The position numbers and the translations under genes are program-made. Of a stretch of DNA of 5,254 bases, positions 1 through 5,254 are shown in pieces. The notes beneath the pieces were generated by a model. That model saw only the letters and a program-made list of their open reading frames with translations, was not told where the DNA came from and searched no databases. Position 1 is the first letter of the stretch; each line of letters starts with the position of its first letter. The stretch spans positions 1 to 5,254 of the forward strand of contig QMLZ01000223.1 in the NCBI GenBank assembly GCA_003646995.1, written 5' to 3'. Source of the stretch: Deltaproteobacteria bacterium (GTDB lineage Bacteria; Desulfobacterota; DSM-4660; Desulfatiglandales; Desulfatiglandaceae).

Positions 1-292
1 GGGCCTTCTTAAGCGTTGACAGAATAAAGGAGTGATCATCTGAGGTAAGCATTCCCCGGTTGAGTACCTCAAGGTCCCCTTTTGTCTTGAAGTCCTCGGG
101 CCTTGGCTTTTGTTGAGCAATTACATAGATGTCCTTTTCCATGAAATTGGCCACCCCGGCCACCAGTGATTTACTCGGGGTATCGAAATAATTGAAGTCG
201 GGAAAGATCTCTTCTATTATCTGAGATGCCCTTGGTCTGTAAGGGTGCCTGGTCCTTTTCTTGAATATTTCTACAAGGTCGAGCTTGGTCAT
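1..292 (-). CDS. AccA-like carboxyltransferase protein, N-terminal part (runs off the window)
   Basis: The visible 97 codons resemble the start of the carboxyltransferase domain of the acetyl-CoA carboxylase alpha subunit (AccA). That enzyme moves a carboxyl group from biotin to acetyl-CoA, giving malonyl-CoA for fatty acid synthesis. Seen in the sequence: a TRHPYRP segment near residues 14-20 (AccA has ARHPxRP), then an FPDFNYFD segment, then SLVAGVANF and DIYVIAQQKPR at about 42-64, matching the AccA pattern 'VGGIAR..GRPVMIIGHQKGR'. A GML-TSDDHSFILSTLKKA stretch aligns with the AccA 'FGMPxPEGYRKALRLM' helix. The start is the only possible one: an in-frame stop lies a short way upstream with no other start between, and GAGGG sits four bases before ATG. 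The N-terminal helix of E. coli AccA before the RHP motif is largely missing, so this may be a divergent paralogue or part of a fused alpha/beta or other acyl-CoA carboxylase rather than housekeeping accA. Family call is fairly sure; substrate is not known. Confidence 0.72.
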   Translation of the reverse strand, partial: MTKLDLVEIFKKRTRHPYRPRASQIIEEIFPDFNYFDTPSKSLVAGVANFMEKDIYVIAQQKPRPEDFKTKGDLEVLNRGMLTSDDHSFILSTLKKA

Positions 293-296
293 GTTT

Positions 297-301
297 CCCT
301 C
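297..301 (-). promoter_or_regulatory. Ribosome binding site of the AccA-like gene
   Basis: GAGGG lies four bases upstream of the ATG at 292. It is a good Shine-Dalgarno match with slightly short spacing, and it supports this start. Confidence 0.6.
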
Positions 302-329
302 ATGATAGAGAAAAGTTTAAGGCTTCTTC

Positions 330-356
330 ACTATAAAGAATTGGGAAAAAAGTCAA
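330..356 (-). promoter_or_regulatory. Candidate sigma70 promoter for the AccA-like gene
   Basis: On the minus strand TTGACT (356-351) and TATAGT (335-330) each match the sigma70 consensus at five of six bases. The spacer is only 15 bp, shorter than the preferred 17, so this is a moderate candidate. Transcription would start near 322, leaving a leader of about 30 bases before the ATG at 292. The position in the only clear gap after the AsmA-like gene makes an independent promoter reasonable. I found no convincing intrinsic terminator in this gap, so read-through from the upstream operon remains possible. Confidence 0.38.
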
Positions 357-397
357 ATATTACCACAAACCTGATATGCGATTCCAAAATCACCGTT

Positions 398-3300
398 TCA
401 GCGAACAGAGTTATCGGGCGGCAGCGGGACCGGTTCGCCCTGTGCGGCCAGTTCTTTTGCCTTTTCGCCTATGTTTTTAAAGATCCTGACAGGCGTAAGG
501 AAGACTCTCTTGAAAAACAGAAGCACACTCCTTGCCATGTTTTTGAGCGGCACATAGGTTATTTCAGGCTTTTTCAGGGTGCCTCCCAGCTTGAAATAAT
601 ATACCAAAAGGGCTCTTTCCTTGCCCGTGAGTACGTATCCCACTACAGGGACTCTACTTAGAACCGAATCGAGGGCAACGAAAGGTTGAACACCCAAGTC
701 TCCGACTATTTGACCATTGTTTAGGTCAACTTTTCCCCTTGCTATTGCATTAAATACGGGGCTCTTCATAACGACCTCGTCAGAATGGACAATACCGTCT
801 TTTACTTCAAGACTTCCCTTGATTTCCTCAAAATAAAATCCTTCTTTGGATAAATTCGGTGGCCTATTTGTGAAGATCTTTTGCACGCTGAAAAAGTTCA
901 AAATCTTTATTAGCACAGTGGACTTTGTGACTTTTCCCTTTTTTATCAGGAAGTTGCTCTGCCCACTCAGATTTCGCACCAGGTCGTGAAATTGGTCACC
1001 CTTGGAGTTCAAAAGGGCCTCAAACGTTAATGAACCTTCAAGAAAAGGTTTCCGGCCAGCTATTGAGCGAACCAGCTCCTCAATGGGTTGGTCGGTTATC
1101 TTGATATAGGTGCTCACATAGTACTTTTGCTCAGGGTATGACTTTAGGTATCCTACTGCGGAGACCTTTGTGTTTGCTGAGGAAATCCTGCAGCTTTCCA
1201 TGTGAATGTTGCCGTGGCCTATTATCCCAAATGCCTCTAATTTCCCAAGTGGCAACACACCGTAGGTAGTGTTCATAATTTCCACGTTTACACCCAAACT
1301 GGAATGGAGCGGTAACAGCCGTGATGCTGACTGCCTGGCGATTGCTCGCGATGATTTCTTTGTCTCGAAGATGCCCCTAAGGTCAAGCTCTTGAACCTCG
1401 ATGCGCAGATTCCCACTCAGCCGCTCGTAACCTTTCAGATGGCCATATATGCTCACAGGGATACCAGAGACCTCTGTCTTAATGCAATTGATGTTAATTT
1501 CCTTACCATCAAACACGACTGCCATCTGGCAATCGTTGAATATTGTTGGAACGTTTTCTCTTTTTATTGTTACCCCATAGCCGTTCAACCTACCGAAGAC
1601 CTGTGTCTTTGCTGGTGCCCCCCTCGTCAGCTTCATTCTTATATTGCATGCCAGACCGGCGGTAATGTTGTACCGCTTGGTTCCAAAATATATGTCAAGG
1701 TCTTCCACAAGGCCTTTGGGTGTATCGAATCTGGCCTCCACTGTATCCTTATCTAGATCATGTTGTAGGTCGGCCTGGAGAAAGCCGTTTTTTTGAAATA
1801 ATATGGCCTCTCCCCGCAAAATTGATCTGGCAAGATTCTTCTCGAATCTAAAAAAGAGCTCTTCCCCTGTTTTTCCGGTTATCCCAAACATCTCTGTGGC
1901 TTTGATTTCAACCCCGTCAAAGTCAACGAGGCACTGGAGGACGACCCTACTACTGGATTTGGCTAAAGAAACTATGGCGTGTTTTGTACCTGGGGATTGA
2001 ACCGCAAGATATGAGGGGATGGATAGGACTGACAGGACTCTGGGTATTTGGGCATCGCCTTCTGCGTGTATAATAAAGTTGGAAAACGCTGGGTCAGACC
2101 TGGCGGTAAAAAAGAAATGGGAATCCTCTAATAAAAATTTTCCCCTCAGACTATATCCGAATCCAGTTCTGTAAACTATCTCTGCCTCTTGCAAGCACAT
2201 GGGAATGCGACCGTAGACAAAATGAAAACTCGGCACCTGAAAATGCCCCAGGTCAAGTACGAAGCCCCGGCTGCCAAGCCAACGCCCAGATATCTTCAGG
2301 GCCATACTGCCTTGAGGGTTTTCCAAGGATCGCATAAGGGGATGAAGGTATGAAGATAAGGACGGGAGTTGGGTCAGCTTGGGAAGGTCGGCGAGGCTGG
2401 CCGTTGCCTCTGCCGCCACTTCAATTTCTGAATTTTCCGAATAAAGATTCGGAACTTTTAGAGTGGCTTTGGTGACCACCGAATCACCATAGATTCCTTT
2501 GAGTCCGGAGATGTCAAGGCTTCCATTGGAAATGACCAGTTTTCCGTAAACATCTCTAAAGGCGAAGGGGCCCTGGTTTTCCAGGGCAACAAGCTGTTTC
2601 CAAGATATCCTAAGGTCAAGGCAGGAGCGGTTGGCAAAGCGATCCAGGTTTGCTATCTGTTCTACTGTACCCTTTAAACGGAAGGAGTCAACCGTAACCA
2701 AGCCCTTGGTTATGACAGGGAAAAGGCGCTCGGATAACCATGGATTGACCAAAGGATCGGGGAAAATCTTCCTGAAGGTGCTGTAGGGCATGGTGGAGGA
2801 AGAGACTTTTAATTCCATGTACTTGACCTTGGAACCTAACTGGTATGCCAAGGAGCCTTTCAAAGAAAAATCAGAACTCACCAGTTGAAATTCCGGCAAA
2901 CTCAGTTTTCCTTGCCTGTAAAGACCGGAGAATTTGATATCTAATGCCCTAAAGCCATACTTCTTGATGCGGTTGTCTGTAATGAGCAAAAAGAAAGGGT
3001 CAAGGGTCTTCACAGCGACATGGAAGCTTGCAAGATCCACTCTGTAGTTTAGATCAAGAGAAAAGCTTGACCTGCCTTTTTTAATGACCAAGTGGCTGCC
3101 GGGCTGTAATAAAAGGGAGGTGGGAAATAAGGGGCTTGATACAAGTATATGTGCGGTTGGGGCATCGGTTGACCGGTCTATTTCCACTGTGCCTTTTACT
3201 ACCAGCGGCATGGTCTGGCCATTTCTTTCAACTCGGGCCCTGGCAAAAAGATGGGATATACCAGTTGCGCCGTTTTTTTTAAGACGGATGATGATATTGT

Positions 3301-3796
3301 TGACCTTGACTTGGCCCGGGTCCATACTCAACTGTCCATTTCGCACGATGACGTATTTAACCTTCAGCAATGGACCCACAATCAGACCGGCCATCTTTAA
3401 CGGTTCCGTAGGCCTGCTCTGGACCGCTCTTTTCTTGTGGAGTCTTACCCTGACGTTATCGAGGAAGAGTGATTCTGGTTTGAAACCACAGCGGAGCAAG
3501 CTGGTGGCGGTAAAGGTGGCTGAAAGGTTACTAACCTCAATGAATTCCAAATTCTCCGGCGGGCCTATAACCAAATCCTTTGCTTCCAGTCTTATGGGGT
3601 ACCAGAATGTTAGGGAGACCTCGGTGAAAGAGACTTGGACAGGACCGGCATTGATATTTTCCAGTATGCCTCTCAAGACAATTCGCTGGAAGGGGGGATA
3701 ATTCAACAGAAGGGGCAAAGCCGCGGCTGCCACAAGCGATAAAAGCAAAATGCATAGGGCGGCAAAAATACCGGCCCTTAATTTCTTGTTGAGCAT
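398..3796 (-). CDS. Large AsmA-like (YhdP/TamB-type) envelope protein, probable inter-membrane lipid transport
   Basis: An 1132-residue protein with one N-terminal membrane anchor (about residues 8-31, preceded by the basic MLNKKLR) and a very long periplasmic part of alternating short beta strands. This is the architecture of AsmA-family proteins (AsmA, YhdP, TamB, YdbH), which form hydrophobic grooves and are thought to carry phospholipids from inner to outer membrane. Residues about 41-120 look like the AsmA N-terminal 'chorein-like' start ([17 protein letters not shown], then repeated [13 protein letters not shown] strands). Residues about 919-1085 look like the conserved AsmA C-terminal region: [15 protein letters not shown], a [13 protein letters not shown] strand, [17 protein letters not shown], then [17 protein letters not shown] and [17 protein letters not shown] hydrophobic, basic helix follows at about 1087-1106 and then a short polar Pro-rich tail. 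The size is near E. coli YhdP and TamB (about 1260) and nearly twice AsmA. The start overlaps the Nudix gene by 19 bases; no strong ribosome binding site is visible, so translation is probably coupled. No in-frame Met lies close downstream. Family is firm; the cargo is inferred. Confidence 0.85.
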   Translation of the reverse strand: MLNKKLRAGIFAALCILLLSLVAAAALPLLLNYPPFQRIVLRGILENINAGPVQVSFTEVSLTFWYPIRLEAKDLVIGPPENLEFIEVSNLSATFTATSLLRCGFKPESLFLDNVRVRLHKKRAVQSRPTEPLKMAGLIVGPLLKVKYVIVRNGQLSMDPGQVKVNNIIIRLKKNGATGISHLFARARVERNGQTMPLVVKGTVEIDRSTDAPTAHILVSSPLFPTSLLLQPGSHLVIKKGRSSFSLDLNYRVDLASFHVAVKTLDPFFLLITDNRIKKYGFRALDIKFSGLYRQGKLSLPEFQLVSSDFSLKGSLAYQLGSKVKYMELKVSSSTMPYSTFRKIFPDPLVNPWLSERLFPVITKGLVTVDSFRLKGTVEQIANLDRFANRSCLDLRISWKQLVALENQGPFAFRDVYGKLVISNGSLDISGLKGIYGDSVVTKATLKVPNLYSENSEIEVAAEATASLADLPKLTQLPSLSSYLHPLMRSLENPQGSMALKISGRWLGSRGFVLDLGHFQVPSFHFVYGRIPMCLQEAEIVYRTGFGYSLRGKFLLEDSHFFFTARSDPAFSNFIIHAEGDAQIPRVLSVLSIPSYLAVQSPGTKHAIVSLAKSSSRVVLQCLVDFDGVEIKATEMFGITGKTGEELFFRFEKNLARSILRGEAILFQKNGFLQADLQHDLDKDTVEARFDTPKGLVEDLDIYFGTKRYNITAGLACNIRMKLTRGAPAKTQVFGRLNGYGVTIKRENVPTIFNDCQMAVVFDGKEININCIKTEVSGIPVSIYGHLKGYERLSGNLRIEVQELDLRGIFETKKSSRAIARQSASRLLPLHSSLGVNVEIMNTTYGVLPLGKLEAFGIIGHGNIHMESCRISSANTKVSAVGYLKSYPEQKYYVSTYIKITDQPIEELVRSIAGRKPFLEGSLTFEALLNSKGDQFHDLVRNLSGQSNFLIKKGKVTKSTVLIKILNFFSVQKIFTNRPPNLSKEGFYFEEIKGSLEVKDGIVHSDEVVMKSPVFNAIARGKVDLNNGQIVGDLGVQPFVALDSVLSRVPVVGYVLTGKERALLVYYFKLGGTLKKPEITYVPLKNMARSVLLFFKRVFLTPVRIFKNIGEKAKELAAQGEPVPLPPDNSVR

Positions 3797-4230
3797 TTTT
3801 CAAAGTAATCTTTCAATATCTTGGCGTGGTCAAAGGCAATGTTTTGGGGGAGGGTATGGCGGGTAAATATGCCTATTTCCTTGGCGTCATCAGCGGCCCT
3901 TGGCTGACCTTCCACTGGTTTGGCCACAAATACCACTGTAATAGTATGGAAGCGGGGATCTCTACCGGGGTCTGAATATGCACCCAGTTGATAAAGCAGC
4001 TCGACGAACAATGAAGTCTCCTCCTCGGCCTCTCTCTTGGCAGCTGCCTCTAGGCTCTCTCCATAATCCACAAAACCTCCAGGCAAGGCCCAACCAAGGG
4101 GTGGATTTTTCCTCTTTATCAACACTACCGCCCCCCCGCCCATCTCAATAATAATATCCACGGTGGGAAAAGGGTTACGGTACTTTTCAACCACCTTACC
4201 GCAATGGGGGCAGATGAGCTCTTGCTTCAT
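3778..4230 (-). CDS. Nudix hydrolase, ADP-ribose pyrophosphatase-like
   Basis: A complete 150-residue cytoplasmic Nudix protein, of the usual size. These enzymes hydrolyse nucleoside diphosphates linked to another group. The Nudix box begins at G52: G52, E58, R66, E67, E70 and E71 fit GX5EX7REUXEE, so the metal-binding glutamates are present, but the final glycine is S73. The box is preceded by GWALPGGF. Downstream, [12 protein letters not shown] (about 85-96) is the pattern common in ADP-ribose pyrophosphatases, so ADP-ribose is the best guess for substrate. The N terminus has one CPHC knuckle (C7, C10), a half zinc ribbon without an obvious second pair, followed by [12 protein letters not shown]. 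The start at 4230 is preferred over the much longer open frame reaching 4581, because homology begins here and the ATG overlaps the stop of the phosphotransferase gene as ATGA. The stop lies 19 bases inside the AsmA-like gene. Nudix family is certain; substrate is not. Confidence 0.88.
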   Translation of the reverse strand: MKQELICPHCGKVVEKYRNPFPTVDIIIEMGGGAVVLIKRKNPPLGWALPGGFVDYGESLEAAAKREAEEETSLFVELLYQLGAYSDPGRDPRFHTITVVFVAKPVEGQPRAADDAKEIGIFTRHTLPQNIAFDHAKILKDYFEKCSTRN

Positions 4231-4901
4231 GGGGATTCCGTCTCCCGCAGCAAGGCCTTTTTGACAAAAACCATTCTTTGAAGAGCGGTTATATTCGTCA
4301 AGACCGCCAGTACGATTAAGGTGACTTTTATTATGGCTATCCCTACCACAGGTATGCCGCCCAATAGGGAGCCTAGGATAAGTAACGTTATCCTTTCCGG
4401 CCTTTGCATCAATCCTACCTTGCAATCTACGCCGAGCCCTTCCGCTCTGGCCCGGGTGTAACTCACCATAAAGGAGCCAGCGATAGCCAAAATGATGAAC
4501 ACAACGGCCAATGGACTTCGGGCGTGGGGTGAAGGATTCAGCACCTGCCCAAAAAATATTCCCCCGCCCGAGAAGTACCATGCAAGGCCCATAAAGATGA
4601 AGACCTCTCCGAAGCGGTCCAGAGTGCTGTCAAAAAAGGCGCCGAACCTGGAAGCCTTTCCGGTCTGGCGGGCCAGCAGCCCATCCAATACATCACACGT
4701 CCCGGCCAGTATGACCACACAACCACCCCAAAAAAAATGTCCCATGGCATAAAAAAGACCTGCCACGATACTGAGTATCAATCCCGTCACAGATAGGACG
4801 TTAGGGTGGACGCCTATGCGTGCAAAGAAATTTCCCGCGGGGGTGACAATCCTCAGGTACCGCTCTCTATTCTTCTTGCCCAGTAGTTCAAATTCTCCCA
4901 T
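4227..4901 (-). CDS. CDP-alcohol phosphatidyltransferase, phosphatidylinositol-phosphate synthase-like
   Basis: A 224-residue integral membrane enzyme that joins a CDP-activated lipid (CDP-diacylglycerol) to an alcohol acceptor, releasing CMP. The full family signature DxxDGxxARxxxxxxxxGxxxDxxxD is intact: D70, D73, G74, A77, R78, G87, D91, D95; the aspartates bind the metal and perform catalysis. About six hydrophobic segments fall at 34-52, 56-72, 97-120, 129-148, 169-184 and 185-208, as in the family. [11 protein letters not shown] at 147-157 followed by [10 protein letters not shown] at 161-170 is typical of the branch that includes actinobacterial phosphatidylinositol-phosphate synthase (PgsA1) and archaeal archaetidylinositol-phosphate synthase, so an inositol phosphate acceptor is the best guess. 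Phosphatidylglycerol-phosphate or serine synthase roles are less likely. Q166 stands where these relatives commonly have E, by my memory of the alignment. The ATG is preceded by AGGA seven bases upstream. It heads a coupled operon with the Nudix and AsmA-like genes. Family is certain; acceptor is moderately supported. Confidence 0.88.
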   Translation of the reverse strand: MGEFELLGKKNRERYLRIVTPAGNFFARIGVHPNVLSVTGLILSIVAGLFYAMGHFFWGGCVVILAGTCDVLDGLLARQTGKASRFGAFFDSTLDRFGEVFIFMGLAWYFSGGGIFFGQVLNPSPHARSPLAVVFIILAIAGSFMVSYTRARAEGLGVDCKVGLMQRPERITLLILGSLLGGIPVVGIAIIKVTLIVLAVLTNITALQRMVFVKKALLRETESP

Positions 4902-4908
4902 TATTGTA

Positions 4909-4912
4909 TCCT
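4909..4912 (-). promoter_or_regulatory. Ribosome binding site of the phosphatidyltransferase gene
   Basis: AGGA lies seven bases upstream of the ATG at 4901, a normal distance. It supports that start. Confidence 0.55.
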
Positions 4913-4934
4913 GGAAAGCTCATCAAACTCAATC

Positions 4935-4963
4935 ACCCTAACAGACGTATTGAACTTTGTCAA
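4935..4963 (-). promoter_or_regulatory. Sigma70-like promoter of the lipid operon
   Basis: A perfect TTGACA (4963-4958) is followed by an ideal 17-bp spacer and TAGGGT (4940-4935), which keeps the three most important -10 positions (T, A and final T). Transcription would begin near 4928, about 27 bases before the ATG at 4901. It lies just after the stop of the preceding gene, so the phosphatidyltransferase, Nudix and AsmA-like genes probably have their own promoter, though read-through from upstream cannot be excluded. Seen by eye; no expression evidence. Confidence 0.5.
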
Positions 4964-4990
4964 AGTAGATCCGTTTTGGGTTGCTCAATG

Positions 4991-5254
4991 TTATCTAGGG
5001 CGAAATGCAAAAGGATCCAAACGAATCCTATCCCCGATCTGTCCCGCGATCAACTCGTAGACCGGATGATCCCAGTATGGGTTTTTAAACTTCCTCTTGC
5101 CTCTGCGGCGGGCTAGTTCATTTCGGGCCAGGACCTTTACCAATAGCATATCCTTTTCAGCAAACTTAGGGCTCTGTTCTTTCCCTTTCAGCTTGTACGC
5201 AAAGGTCAGGAAGGCTATACACGTGAGGGAATTTTGGTCAGAACCATAAACACC
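4991..5254 (-). CDS. Unrecognised protein, C-terminal 87 residues (runs in from the window edge)
   Basis: The frame is open from the window edge to TAA at 4993-4991. I believe it is coding: the frame has no stops for 87 codons, the composition looks like a normal soluble protein, and it lies on the same strand as every neighbour and ends 89 bases before the next start. I do not recognise the family. Visible features are a short hydrophobic stretch (SLTCIAFLTFAY, about 9-20), an alternating acidic and basic helix-like region (about 25-48), a strongly basic segment ARRRGKRKFK (about 48-57), then an aromatic NPYWDHPVYELI (58-69) and a polar tail ending PFAFRPR. It has no resemblance that I can see to inositol-3-phosphate synthase, which would have been the expected partner of the next gene. 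Confidence 0.65.
   Translation of the reverse strand, partial: GVYGSDQNSLTCIAFLTFAYKLKGKEQSPKFAEKDMLLVKVLARNELARRRGKRKFKNPYWDHPVYELIAGQIGDRIRLDPFAFRPR

Noticed and set aside
289..303. A four-codon ATG AGG GAA ACA TGA mini-frame overlapping the AccA-like start
   Set aside because: It contains the ribosome binding site of the real gene and is most simply a chance arrangement.
351..397. Possible intrinsic terminator after the AsmA-like gene (weak inverted repeats and a T run)
   Set aside because: The only stems are about four base pairs and not directly next to the T run, and the T run is better explained as the spacer of the candidate promoter.
245..661. A 138-codon plus-strand frame across the gap between the AsmA-like and AccA-like genes
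   Set aside because: It overlaps both real genes on the opposite strand, and its translation is low-complexity shadow sequence without a known motif.
3084..3701. A 205-codon plus-strand frame inside the AsmA-like gene
   Set aside because: It is fully antisense to a strongly supported gene, has no recognisable domain and reads as a shadow; no ribosome binding site or promoter stood out.
4131..4137. G7 run on the coding strand in the Nudix gene as a phase-variation tract
   Set aside because: It encodes a Gly-Gly-Gly stretch, is only seven bases long and has no supporting repeat context.
4231..4581. Open frame extending the Nudix gene upstream to an ATG at 4581 (267-residue version)
   Set aside because: The extension overlaps the phosphatidyltransferase gene out of frame, its residues look like a shadow translation, and Nudix homology starts at the ATG at 4230 in an ATGA overlap.
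4901..4963. A 20-codon TTG-started frame ending in TAATG at the phosphatidyltransferase start, as a possible leader peptide
   Set aside because: Its start codon is the -35 TTGACA itself, so it would not be transcribed from that promoter; no ribosome binding site supports it.

Overview
The window reads as a compact stretch of chromosome from a diderm (Gram-negative) bacterium. All supported genes lie on the minus strand, so transcription runs from high to low coordinates. The best taxonomic guess is Desulfobacterota or a related lineage of former Deltaproteobacteria. This rests on the mix of a large AsmA/YhdP-type envelope protein with a phosphatidylinositol-type CDP-alcohol phosphotransferase and an ADP-ribose-type Nudix protein. 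It is an inference from gene content, not proof. I saw no mobile elements, CRISPR arrays, RNA genes or obvious transfer scars.

Layout in transcription order. (1) 5254-4991: the last 87 codons of a gene I do not recognise, cut by the window edge. (2) 4990-4902: a short gap with a good sigma70-like promoter (TTGACA, 17-bp spacer, TAGGGT) and a ribosome binding site. (3) 4901-4227: a complete CDP-alcohol phosphatidyltransferase with an intact family signature, most like phosphatidylinositol-phosphate or archaetidylinositol-phosphate synthases. (4) 4230-3778: a Nudix hydrolase of ADP-ribose pyrophosphatase type, joined to the previous gene by an ATGA overlap. (5) 3796-398: an 1132-residue AsmA-like (YhdP/TamB-type) inner-membrane-anchored protein, overlapping the Nudix gene by 19 bases. 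(6) 397-293: a gap with a weaker promoter candidate. (7) 292-1: the first 97 codons of an AccA-like acyl-CoA carboxylase carboxyltransferase protein, cut by the other window edge.

Genes 3 to 5 overlap end to end and almost certainly form one translationally coupled operon. One member makes a phospholipid head-group linkage. The last belongs to a superfamily now linked to bulk phospholipid movement between inner and outer membrane. The flanking AccA-like gene may feed malonyl-CoA (or a related product) to lipid synthesis, so a membrane-lipid theme is plausible. The Nudix protein in the middle has no obvious lipid role and is the odd member. No wholly new system is evident. The main interest is the pairing of lipid synthesis and lipid transport, plus a few residue-level departures from family consensus.
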